A DNA stretch of 8,676 nucleotides from JBOFOR01 sp051654865 (lineage in GTDB: Bacteria; Bacillota; Clostridia; Peptostreptococcales; Peptostreptococcaceae): positions 1 to 8,676 of the forward strand of contig JBOFYV010000132.1 in assembly GCA_051654865.1 (NCBI GenBank). Reading direction: 5' to 3'. Below the pieces are notes generated by a model, which was given only the letters and a program-made list of their open reading frames with translations, had not been told where the DNA came from and ran no database searches. A program made the position numbers and the translations under genes. Shown in pieces: positions 1 through 7,900 of this stretch (positions are counted from its first letter, which is position 1; every line of letters starts with the position of its first letter).

Positions 1-1919
1 CCTACTTTCACTGGCCAAAACCTTCTATTTCCATTTCTATCCTTTAGGAATGTTTCTTCATTTGTAGTACCAAAAAACACGCACTGCCTTTTAAATTTTT
101 CTACTCTTCTACCATAGGCTACTCTGTATATATCTTCCCTTTTTGATATAAAGTGTTTTACTGCTTCTGTTTCTGCTTTTTTTACGGCTGATAGTTCTGC
201 CATTTCTACTATCCACGCTTCTTGTAATTGCTCATATGCTTCTTTTCCAAGTACTGTATTGATAGAGTCTGTGTACCATTCTTTACCTAGTAAGTTTATT
301 AGATGACTTTTTCCTATTCCTTCTTTACCTACAAACACTGCCATATAGTCAAACTTTACCCCCGGGTCGTGTACTCTAGCTACTGCTGCTATTAGCATTT
401 TTCTAGATACTTCCCTTGTGTAGTCAGTGTCACTAGCTCCTAGATAGTCTATAAATAGATTTTCTACTCTTTTTTTACCATCCCAGGCTATGCTACTTAA
501 GTATTCCTTTATTGGATGGTATGAGTATTTTGATGCTACTACTGTAATTGCATCAAATATCGCTTCTTTGGATTTTATTTTGTATACTCGCTCTAGGTAA
601 TGTCTGATGCTGCTATCATCTCTGTCTGTCCATATTTCATTCTTCATTTCTATTTTTCTCCATGGCAAATGTCCTCTTAGGGTTATTTGGTGGGAGAATT
701 CATTTAGTGCTATTTTATTTTTTAGATTTTTATCATTTTCTAATATTATTACAATGTTGTTTATGGTGTTTAGTAATCTACCTTTGTTGTTTACTTCTAG
801 GGTCGTGTACCAATTCATATCTGTATTTGATGATTCACTTTCCTTAGTTTTTATATCTTCTATTTTATTTCTAGTGTCATTTATATTGTTATTTATTATT
901 CCAAATTCTCTTTGTGCTAGTTCTAGGCTTTCTTTACCTAATATCCTTATTACTTCTTTATCCTTTGATATTAGTTCTACCATTCTTTTCATTTTTTCTT
1001 CTTCATCAAATTCTTTGAACTTATGATTTTTTACCATATCAAATGCGTTGCATAGTTTTTCACTACATGGATCTGTACTGTGATGTGAGTATGCAAATAG
1101 CCCATTTTCATATACTACCATCCCCCCTGCAGTGCTTCCATTTACATAGGTATATCTATCCTTGGTTTCTGTTTGTTTATATTCTTCACTTAGGTAATTT
1201 TCTATAGCTTCGTGTATGTCGTAAGCTTTGCAAAATGCTCCTATTATTCCGTCTTTTTCTAATGGATTTTGTTGTTTTTTGTCTAGATGTGACGGTAGTT
1301 TATTTACTCTAGATGATACTGGCCATGATGTTTTGTCTGTGTAGTCTTCGTACTGATCTAGGTAATAGTCTACATCCAATCTTTCTGCTTCTATATTTAA
1401 AAATCTAAACTCTCCATCCTTTGCAGTGGATGGAAAGTACATCAGTCTAGTTGGGTCATAGGTACTATCATCAAAGTTGTCTATACCCATCATACTTGCT
1501 ATTTTTCTACCTAGTGCTTGGTACTCTAGGTTATCTACGTTTCTATTTAGTGGTATTACTAGTCTAACTCTTTCTCTATCTTTGTGGTGTTTGTGAGTAG
1601 TATATACAACAGATTCAAAGTACTCACACATTTCTAAAAAGTCCATAAATCCCTTTACTCCATGGTCTACGTCTAGTGTTAGTAGATTTCTGTATTTTAC
1701 TGTGGCTTTAGTTCTTTTTCCATCTATTAGGTAGCCTCCTACAAATCCTCCCACGTCTTTTATATTATCTTGTATTTCTTTAGGTAGGTTTAGATATTCT
1801 TCATAGGTTTCATTTGTTCTTGTGGTTTTACTTAACATTGTTACTAATTGTTTAAATTCTATTTGTAGGTTTTCATATGTTTTGTCTTTTCTATTTTTAC
1901 ATACTGCTATATTTATCAT
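1..1919 (-). CDS. VapE/VirE-family phage primase-helicase, C-terminus cut by window edge
   Basis: Reading from the ATG at 1919 gives 639 open codons that run off the left edge, so the C-terminus is missing (relatives are, from memory, some 750-800 residues). The N-terminal part looks like an archaeo-eukaryotic-type primase: a DVD pair at D83/D85, then TTH at 107-109 followed by DRERVRLVIP, and DPTRL at 155-159. A middle region (about 220-300) carries the GIIGAFCKAYD and YSHHSTDPCSEKLCNAFD signatures usual in phage primase-helicases. The C-terminal ATPase has a Walker A GKEGIGKS (531-538), a Walker B-like WIVEMAEL (569-576), a sensor FFGTTN (615-620) and GNRRFWPV (630-637). It probably primes and unwinds phage DNA for the polymerase encoded 23 bases upstream. 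The start is set by a GGGGGAT ribosome binding site about 7 bases before the ATG; an ATG at 1933 hits a stop after three codons. 'Virulence-associated' is only a historical family name. Confidence 0.9.
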   Translation of the reverse strand, partial: MINIAVCKNRKDKTYENLQIEFKQLVTMLSKTTRTNETYEEYLNLPKEIQDNIKDVGGFVGGYLIDGKRTKATVKYRNLLTLDVDHGVKGFMDFLEMCEYFESVVYTTHKHHKDRERVRLVIPLNRNVDNLEYQALGRKIASMMGIDNFDDSTYDPTRLMYFPSTAKDGEFRFLNIEAERLDVDYYLDQYEDYTDKTSWPVSSRVNKLPSHLDKKQQNPLEKDGIIGAFCKAYDIHEAIENYLSEEYKQTETKDRYTYVNGSTAGGMVVYENGLFAYSHHSTDPCSEKLCNAFDMVKNHKFKEFDEEEKMKRMVELISKDKEVIRILGKESLELAQREFGIINNNINDTRNKIEDIKTKESESSNTDMNWYTTLEVNNKGRLLNTINNIVIILENDKNLKNKIALNEFSHQITLRGHLPWRKIEMKNEIWTDRDDSSIRHYLERVYKIKSKEAIFDAITVVASKYSYHPIKEYLSSIAWDGKKRVENLFIDYLGASDTDYTREVSRKMLIAAVARVHDPGVKFDYMAVFVGKEGIGKSHLINLLGKEWYTDSINTVLGKEAYEQLQEAWIVEMAELSAVKKAETEAVKHFISKREDIYRVAYGRRVEKFKRQCVFFGTTNEETFLKDRNGNRRFWPVKV

Positions 1920-1933
1920 GATTAATCCCCCAT
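1920..1933 (-). promoter_or_regulatory. Ribosome binding site of the VapE-type gene
   Basis: On the minus strand the bases before the ATG at 1919 read GGGGGATTAATC, a strong purine Shine-Dalgarno at normal spacing. It lies in the 23-base gap after the polymerase stop, which contains no hairpin, so the two genes are probably co-transcribed. Confidence 0.6.
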
Positions 1934-1942
1934 GTGTTTATT

Positions 1943-3856
1943 TTACTTTTTATAGTAGCGGCTAATTTGTGTATCTGCCTTTAGGTTTAAGTTTGGTAAG
2001 TAGCTTATTGGTGCTTCCATTATTTTATTTATTTCTTCTATGGTTGTGCTCTTCGCTACTTCTAATACTACTTCATCGTGTACGTGCATTATTATTGGGT
2101 AGTTGTTGTTTTCTAGGTCTAGCATTTTGGTTACTAGTATGTCTCTAGCTAATGCTTGTACTATGTTCTCTGTTAGTTTGCCTCCATAGGTGTAGTTTTT
2201 TTCAAATTGTTTTGTGGTTTGGTTTACACTATAATAGGCTAGTATTTCTTTGTTGTATCTATTATCTATTTCTATACTTGGTTTGAAGTATGCTAGTTTT
2301 CTATCTGATGGTAGCTTTATAAACAAGTAGTCTTTGTCGTATATAAACTGTAGTTGGTTATAGTAGAAGTTTCTTTTTTCTTTTACTGCTTTTATACTCA
2401 TTGCTTCTACATTTCTCCAAAAGTTCACTATATTTAAATTTGTATTTCTAAAGCTTCTAACAAGTTGTAATAGTTCATTTTCACTTATGCCCATTTTATC
2501 TGCTCCCATTACCTTTAGTGCATTTACGCCTCCTTGGTAGCCTAGTGCTAGTTCTGCTATTTTTCCTTTTTGTCTAAGTGGGCTATCTTTGGTTATAGTG
2601 TCTATATCTACGTTAAACATTTTCGCTGCGCTGGCTTCGTAGATTTTACCATGACTATTAAATACATCTATTCTCCACTTTTCTTTTGCTAGACTTGCTA
2701 GTACTCTAGCCTCTATAGCACTAAAGTCTGATATTATTAGTTTTTTATTTTCTCTGGCAATAAATGTTGTTCTTATTAGATTTGATAGTACTTCTTGGAT
2801 ATTTTCATATAGTATTTCTAGTATTTCATAACATTCTTTGGTTGGTTTTTCTTTTAGTATATTTCTAGCCAAATCTAAGTTTTGTATATTGGTTTGAGGT
2901 AGGTTTTGTACTTGTACTAATCTACCAGCAAATCGACCTGTTTTATTTGCTCCATAATATCTAAATAGTCCTTTTATAGTGTTGTCTTTTGTTACTGTTC
3001 TTTGCATTGCTTCGTATTTTTTTATGGAGGTTTTATTTAGACTTTGGCGAAGTTTTAGAAATTCTATTAGTTTCGTGTCATCTGTAACAGCGATTATTTC
3101 TTTTACTACATCTTTTGATAAGCTATCTACTTTTAGGTTGAAGTTATTTAGTAGATAGTTTTTTACTTGGTTTGAGCTTTTTATATTTTCTATATTTGTT
3201 GTTGATTTTAGTTTTTGTCTTAGTATTTCTTCGTTGTATATGTTTAGATTTATTGCTTTATTTATTAGTGTTTGATCAACAGTTACTCCTCTATCATTTA
3301 TTATTTGATCCAGGGTATAGATGCTTTCTTCAAGTGGTGTTGTGTTATAGTTTTCTAGTTTTTTTCTAATGTTTCTCTCTACTATACAGTCTATTTTGCA
3401 GTAATTTTTAAACTTTTCCCATTTTTCTATGTCATCCTCTGGTAGATGTTTATTAAAGTATTTTATAAGGTTTTTTCCTTCTTTATCCTTTAGTGTGTGT
3501 AGGTTTAATGCCTTTGCTACTCCATCTAGGCTATAAGGAAGCCCTAACCTCATGGATAGGGCTTGTGTGCATCTAAAGCTTTGTGGATGAAGATACGTGT
3601 TTAGATATTTAGATAAACATATTCTTTCAAAGTTTGCGTTGAATGCGTATTTTGTTATGGTTTTATTTAGTAAAGCGTCTTTAACTCTACTGGGTAATGA
3701 TTGATTGTTTATAAGTTCTACCACTTGTACTTCTTCATCATCAAAAGCATACGCTATCATTAATATTTCAAATGATTCATCCTCACAATATGCATATACT
3801 CCGCTTTTAGATAAATCAATATTTGATTTTGTTTCTATATCTAATGATAAAATCAT
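1943..3856 (-). CDS. Phage family A DNA polymerase with 3'-5' exonuclease domain
   Basis: This 637-residue protein copies DNA and lacks the 5' nuclease domain of cellular Pol I, as is usual for phage enzymes of about this length. The exonuclease domain (about 1-165) shows DIE at D6/E8, NANFE at 73-77 and the Exo III pattern Y152-x3-D156. The polymerase domain shows motif A SDFSAIEAR (D377, E382, R384), motif B with R428, K432 and Y440 followed by QGG, and motif C HVHDE (D594, E595). The GANKTGRFAGRLVQVQNLPQ stretch (302-321) is the template-binding region typical of phage PolA. The residue four after K432, equivalent to E. coli F762, is L436. The ATG at 3856 has a GGAG ribosome binding site inside the end of the preceding gene, whose stop is 2 bases upstream; the stop codon is TAA. 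Assignment is firm at family level; 'polA' would imply the host repair enzyme, so no symbol is given. Confidence 0.96.
   Translation of the reverse strand: MILSLDIETKSNIDLSKSGVYAYCEDESFEILMIAYAFDDEEVQVVELINNQSLPSRVKDALLNKTITKYAFNANFERICLSKYLNTYLHPQSFRCTQALSMRLGLPYSLDGVAKALNLHTLKDKEGKNLIKYFNKHLPEDDIEKWEKFKNYCKIDCIVERNIRKKLENYNTTPLEESIYTLDQIINDRGVTVDQTLINKAINLNIYNEEILRQKLKSTTNIENIKSSNQVKNYLLNNFNLKVDSLSKDVVKEIIAVTDDTKLIEFLKLRQSLNKTSIKKYEAMQRTVTKDNTIKGLFRYYGANKTGRFAGRLVQVQNLPQTNIQNLDLARNILKEKPTKECYEILEILYENIQEVLSNLIRTTFIARENKKLIISDFSAIEARVLASLAKEKWRIDVFNSHGKIYEASAAKMFNVDIDTITKDSPLRQKGKIAELALGYQGGVNALKVMGADKMGISENELLQLVRSFRNTNLNIVNFWRNVEAMSIKAVKEKRNFYYNQLQFIYDKDYLFIKLPSDRKLAYFKPSIEIDNRYNKEILAYYSVNQTTKQFEKNYTYGGKLTENIVQALARDILVTKMLDLENNNYPIIMHVHDEVVLEVAKSTTIEEINKIMEAPISYLPNLNLKADTQISRYYKK
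3539..3564. repeat. Hairpin-forming inverted repeat inside the polymerase gene
   Basis: AAGCCCTA at 3539-3546 and TAGGGCTT at 3557-3564 are perfect reverse complements around a 10-base centre. Within the centre CC and GG can also pair across TCAT, giving 8 bp, an A-A mismatch and 2 more bp. The repeat lies in codons for about residues 98-106 of the polymerase, at the exonuclease domain. No U-tract follows on the minus strand, so it does not look like a terminator. Confidence 0.6.
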
Positions 3857-3858
3857 GA

Positions 3859-4377
3859 TTATAGCTCCGTTGTGTCTATTACTGTAAAGTCGTCTTCTGG
3901 TCTAGAGTTTGTAATTATTACTTCTCCATCAGCCATCTTTTGTACATTATTTAATGAGCATCCTATACCACACATATTGTTATTAAAATATGGGTAGAAG
4001 TTAATACTTACTCTTCCATAGCACCCTGGGTATATTTCATTTGGGTTTGTGATACTATTTAGTGAGCCATCTACTACTCCAGGTTTAAACTTGCTGCCTA
4101 CATTCATGAAGTAGTGATTTTTATATACTTCATTGTCTGGCTTTTCTATATCGCCATCTCTTAGAGGTGTTTTTATGCTATCTGGTATATTATTATATTT
4201 TTCAAATAGTTGTATTTTTGATTTATATACTGCTCTGTTTATTTCTTCTAGTGTATGTAAATCTGTTTTTGGTATTAGTATTGTTAGTGAGTATTTTGCT
4301 TCTTGCTCCTCATCTAGCTTCACTGGTGTGAATAGATTTGGATAGTTTAGTCTTACTTTCCCTGTTATAACTTTCAT
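3859..4377 (-). CDS. DUF2815 family phage single-stranded-DNA-binding-like protein
   Basis: This 172-residue protein matches the DUF2815 pattern as I recall it: KVITGKVRLNYPNLFTPV at the N-terminus, EAKYSLTILIPKTD (26-39), PLRDGD (71-76), a central YFMNVGSKFKPGVVD (89-103) and YPGCYGRVSINFYPY (116-130). The family is found next to phage family A polymerases and is thought to be an OB-fold single-strand-binding protein related to T7 gp2.5. The acidic C-terminus (RPEDDFTVIDTTEL) fits, because such tails of binding proteins usually contact replication partners; this role is inferred. The ATG at 4377 follows a strong AAGGAGAG site. It is 22 bases after the stop of the small upstream gene and 2 bases before the polymerase start, so its translation is probably linked to the polymerase. 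No membrane segment or signal peptide is seen. Confidence 0.85.
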   Translation of the reverse strand: MKVITGKVRLNYPNLFTPVKLDEEQEAKYSLTILIPKTDLHTLEEINRAVYKSKIQLFEKYNNIPDSIKTPLRDGDIEKPDNEVYKNHYFMNVGSKFKPGVVDGSLNSITNPNEIYPGCYGRVSINFYPYFNNNMCGIGCSLNNVQKMADGEVIITNSRPEDDFTVIDTTEL

Positions 4378-4399
4378 ATATCTCTCCTTAGTTTTCCCT

Positions 4400-4726
4400 T
4401 TAGTTTATTTGGTTTATTATATCTTTATATAGGTTTTCGTAGTCTTCTTCTTTTATGTCTACAATTTTTTCTGCGTTATATTTTTTTAGTAGTTGTTGTG
4501 CTACTAACATTTTTCCATTGTTCATTAGGTAAGACAGGTTTTCTCTTATCTGAGGTAAACTTATGTTCTGTTTTTGAGAATTTATTGATAATTCTATTAA
4601 ATCTTCTTTATTCCTACTGGGTACTGTGTTTTGTAACTTAGTTTCTTTATTTATTAGTGTGTGTAATGTTTCTATTATTTGATTAAAGTTTGTTATGTCT
4701 ATGTTTAAATTTATCTTAATCTCCAT
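4400..4726 (-). CDS. Small phage protein of unknown function, first gene of the replication operon
   Basis: The protein has 108 residues when started at the ATG at 4726. A second in-frame ATG lies two codons upstream at 4732, but the AGGGGAG ribosome binding site is then only 1-2 bases away, whereas it is about 7 bases from 4726. The N-terminal third (MEIKINLNIDITNFNQIIET) looks like a short strand and helix, residues 30-55 form a polar linker, and the C-terminal half (about 57-107) looks helical, with LPQIRENLSYLMNNGK and QQLLKKYNAEKIVDI followed by EEDYENLYKDI. I recall this layout from small proteins beside the single-strand-binding gene in Firmicute phages, sometimes mislabelled as an rRNA biogenesis protein. 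An accessory role in replication or recombination is inferred from position only. No catalytic motif, membrane segment or zinc site is visible. Confidence 0.75.
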   Translation of the reverse strand: MEIKINLNIDITNFNQIIETLHTLINKETKLQNTVPSRNKEDLIELSINSQKQNISLPQIRENLSYLMNNGKMLVAQQLLKKYNAEKIVDIKEEDYENLYKDIINQIN

Positions 4727-4742
4727 TACCATTCTCCCCTTT
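4727..4742 (-). promoter_or_regulatory. Ribosome binding site that decides the start of the small phage gene
   Basis: The minus strand reads AAAGGGGAGA directly before ATG GTA ATG. The purine run touches the first ATG (4732) but stands at normal distance from the second (4726), which favours the second as the true start. Confidence 0.6.
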
Positions 4743-4771
4743 GGTATTTTTTTCTAATACTCTATACTTAT

Positions 4772-4812
4772 ATATTACTCTAATTTATAGACTTAAGTCA
4801 ACGATTTATCAA
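4772..4812 (-). promoter_or_regulatory. Two overlapping sigma-A-type promoters of the phage replication operon
   Basis: On the minus strand one promoter has -35 TTGATA (4807-4812), a 17-base spacer and -10 TATAAA (4784-4789). A second has -35 TTGACT (4796-4801), an 18-base spacer and -10 TAATAT (4772-4777). Both point to the small phage gene, with expected starts around 4765-4778 and a leader of roughly 40-50 bases. The palindrome GACTTAAGTC (4790-4799) lies in the spacer of the first and over the -35 of the second, so one bound regulator could block both. Which promoter is used cannot be told from sequence. Confidence 0.6.
4790..4799. promoter_or_regulatory. 10-bp palindrome overlapping the replication promoters, possible operator
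   Basis: GACTTAAGTC is a perfect dyad placed where a bound protein would cover the -35 of one promoter and the spacer of the other. Phage repressors and Cro-like proteins often bind at such places. No regulator gene is present in the window, so the ligand is unknown. Confidence 0.4.
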
Positions 4813-4816
4813 AAAT

Positions 4817-4876
4817 TTGTTCTATTTTGTTCAATTTATTGTTCTTTTGATTTTATTTTTCGAACCATTTTCGAAC
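4817..4876. repeat. Array of GTTC/GAAC half-sites upstream of the phage promoters
   Basis: TTGTTC occurs at 4817-4822, 4827-4832 and 4839-4844 (steps of 10 and 12 bases). TTCGAAC occurs at 4859-4865 and 4870-4876 (step of 11). The steps are near one helical turn, so the sites would lie on one face of the DNA, as in operator or iteron arrays. The inverted GAAC-N4-GTTC layout of a Gram-positive LexA box is not formed. An origin, an operator or an attachment site are all possible. Confidence 0.45.
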
Positions 4877-4884
4877 ACGATAAG

Positions 4885-4896
4885 ATCTAATTAGAT
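4885..4896. repeat. 12-bp perfect palindrome beside the host terminator
   Basis: ATCTAATTAGAT is its own reverse complement. It lies between the helicase terminator and the half-site array. It could be a protein-binding dyad or part of a recombination core; its AT-richness makes chance occurrence fairly likely. Confidence 0.35.
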
Positions 4897-4904
4897 TCAG
4901 AAAT

Positions 4905-4949
4905 TAAACTAAGCCCCTATATATTCCAATTATATAGGGGCTTAGTTTA
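4905..4949 (-). terminator. Rho-independent terminator of the SNF2 helicase gene
   Basis: The 19-base arms 4905-4923 and 4931-4949 are perfect reverse complements around a 7-base loop (4924-4930). The stem contains a GC-rich CCCC/GGGG block flanked by AT pairs. On the minus strand the stem ends in TTAGTTTAATTT, a broken U-tract, 16 bases beyond the helicase stop. AAACTAAG at the other end could also give a U-rich exit on the plus strand, so it may work both ways. It should insulate the phage operon from helicase transcription. Confidence 0.85.
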
Positions 4950-4965
4950 TCCTTATTATTTATAC

Positions 4966-7900
4966 CTACACTGTAAATAAATCATCTAGCTCTTCCTTCG
5001 ATAAACTAGATAACGTACTTGCATTGTTCATATCACCACTCATAACATTTCTTATAAGCTCTTTTTTATCTTCTTGCATTTTTATAATTTTTTCTTCTAC
5101 CGTTCCTTTTGCTATAAGTTTTATTACTTCTACTACATTTTTCTGACCAAATCTATGTGCTCTATCTGTGGCTTGGTCCTCTATAGCTGGATTCCACCAC
5201 GGATCAAAATGAATAACTAGATCTGCACTAGTAAGGTTTAGCCCAGTTCCCCCTGCTTTTAGAGAGATTAAAAACACCTTAGCATCTTCACTTTCATTAA
5301 ACTCTTTTACTAAATCTATTCTCTTGGCTGCATTTATAGAGCCATCTAAGTAAGAGTAGTTTACACCCTCTTCTTCTAATCTTTGTCCTAGGTTTTTAAG
5401 TACTGATGTAAATTGTGAGAATAATAGTATTTTACGATTTTCTTCTATACTACTTTTTATTATAGCTATACATTCTTCAGTTTTTGCACTTTTTCCTTTA
5501 TAGTCCTCTATTAGTACTGATGGATCTAGACAAAGTTGTCTAAGTTTTGTTAAGTATGAGAATACTGTAATTTTATCTTCTTTAAATTCTTCATTATTTC
5601 TTTTTTCATTTATATCATCTATTAATGCTTTATAGATTTTCTTTTGTTCTTTATCCATTTCTACAAAGTATTTCTTTTCTATTTTGTCAGGCAGTTCTGT
5701 TAGTACATCTTTTTTAAGTCTTCTTAATATAAATGGATTTATCATTTTTTTAAGTTCTTTTATGTTTTCTTTTTTACTTCCTACAAACTTATTTTCAAAG
5801 GATTTTTGATTAAACAAGTATCCTGGCATTAGATAATCAAATATTGACCATAATTCTACTAAATTATTTTCTATAGGTGTTCCTGTCAGAGCAAATTTTA
5901 CTGATGCATTAATATTTTTTACGGTTTCTGTATTTTGTGCATTAGGATTTTTTATATTTTGCGCTTCATCTATTATCATATAATCAAAGTACATTTCTTT
6001 GTAGTAATCAAAGTCATTTCTTAAAGTAGCATAAGTTGTAAGAATTATATCGTATTCACCTATAGTATTAAAAGCTTCTATTCTTTGGTTTTTGTCTCCA
6101 TGCATTACTAGTACCTTTAGACTTGGTGCAAAGTTTTCAAATTCGTCCTTCCAGTTGTATATAAGCGATGTAGGAGTTACTACTATACTTTTTTTGTTTT
6201 CTTTTGATAATAAAAATGATATAGCTTGTATTGTTTTACCAAGTCCCATCTCATCAGCAAGTATTCCTCCAAACTCGTAGTGGCTTAGGGTGTTAAAAAA
6301 CTTAAATCCATCTATTTGATAATTTCTAAGAGTAGCATTAAGGTTTTTAGGTATAGTGCTATCTATATTATCTTTTGTTTTTATTTTATTTGCTAAAGTA
6401 CTTATGTTCGACCTACCTTTGATGAAGTCTAGATTTTCATTGTTTAAGCTTTGGTCTAGGTATATTACTTTACTGTTATGTATTTTTAGTTTTTGATTTG
6501 CTAAATCCTTATAGACATCATTTGTTAGGTTGTCCATCATCTTCATAAAGTCATTTAGTTTATCATCTTCTAAATCAAGTATTACATCGTTTTTTAGTTT
6601 ATGGAATCTTGATTTATTTTTTATTGATTTAAGTATGTTTTTGTATTCTTTTTCTTCTATATTTTCTATTTCAAAGTTTATCTCTAGATATTTTCCTTCA
6701 GGTTCATTGTTAACACTTGCATTTATGTTTGTTTTTTCTATTTTGTATTTTAATTTATCAGAGTAATATACTTCTCCTAGTTCCTTTAGGCTCTTCACTT
6801 CATCACATAAGAATGTAAATAAATCTTGCTCATTTCCTTTGAAGATATATTTGTTGTTTGTAGTTTCTTCAAAGTTTAATTTTTCTAGAGTTTCTTTTAT
6901 ATGATTTTCTTTTTTGGTGTCTCTTATTATGTAATAATCATTAGCATCATCTTCTGCATAATTTAATTTTAAATCTAAACTTACCTCATCCTTTTTTCTA
7001 TCTAAATAAAATTCTGTTATTAAATCTTTTTTTATCTTTTTCTCTATTTCTTTATCCAACTCTAATGTAGTACTTATTTCTTCTAATACTGGTATTATTT
7101 GTGTTATTACCTTTTTTGCATTTTCCTTTTTGAATTTTATTTTATGTTGTTGTTTTAATACTGGATATAGCTTCATATATTCACTATATTGTTTGTAGGA
7201 TGGAAGATATAAGTTTCCATTATAAAAGAATACTTCTCCGTATGCATTTAATGGAATTGGCATATTTTCGTCTGTAGTAAGTGTTAATTCTCCATTTGAA
7301 TCTATTATGTTGAAGTTTATTGGTAAATCTTCTTTTAGTATTTTAGGCTCGTATGTACTATTGTTTATGGTAAATTTTATAGGCTTATTTCCTAGTATAG
7401 TTAAAAATCTTTTTAAGGATTTACCTAATACGTTTAGGTATTTTCCATCTACTAGTTCTATTTGTCTTCTGTATTTAGGAACTACTGATATTTGATCATT
7501 TATAGATACCATTTCATCTATAAATCCTGCTATTAAGTTGTCCTCGTCTGAAAAATATTGAACTCCTGGATCATAGGTAAAGTCTTTTCCGTATACCACT
7601 TCTCTGTTATACACTCTAGCTTCTGTGAATGCTTTAGGGCTTTTGAGTATGTACATTTTCTCTTTTCCTATTTTAAAATCTACTATTGTATAGGGTTGAT
7701 TTGTTGCTGCGTCAATGTTTACCTCTAGATTTATTTTTTCTTTTTCTTTTCCTATTATCTCTAGTATAATGTCTTCTACTGTAGGTTGATTACTTTCATC
7801 GATATCATCTATGTTATGTTGAATTTGATCTGAGTTTAGTGCATTGTAAAGGGATTTTATTTCTATCTCAGCATCAGTATCTTCTATGTTTTCTAAGAAC

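Noticed and set aside
607..1026. Plus-strand open frame of 139 codons with hydrophobic, membrane-like translation
   Set aside because: It lies antisense to the VapE-type gene, has no ribosome binding site, and its hydrophobicity comes from the T-rich complement of a purine-rich coding strand. The same holds for the other plus-strand frames at 662, 3172, 3705, 4133, 6092, 6530 and 7307.
1920..1942. Possible terminator or promoter in the gap between polymerase and VapE-type genes
   Set aside because: Only 23 bases, filled by the ribosome binding site; no inverted repeat and no promoter pair.
1943..3856. Glutamate E77 at the Exo II position where Pol I has aspartate, as a sign of an inactive exonuclease
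   Set aside because: D6, E8, Y152 and D156 are all in place, and NANFE is, as I recall, common in phage polymerases of this group; loss of proofreading is not supported.
4817..4876. CRISPR-like short repeats
   Set aside because: Units are 6-7 bases with 10-12 base steps, far below CRISPR repeat and spacer lengths, and no cas gene is present.
4859..4880. LexA (SOS) box suggested by CGAAC motifs
   Set aside because: The motifs are direct repeats 11 bp apart; the inverted GAAC-N4-GTTC arrangement is not present.
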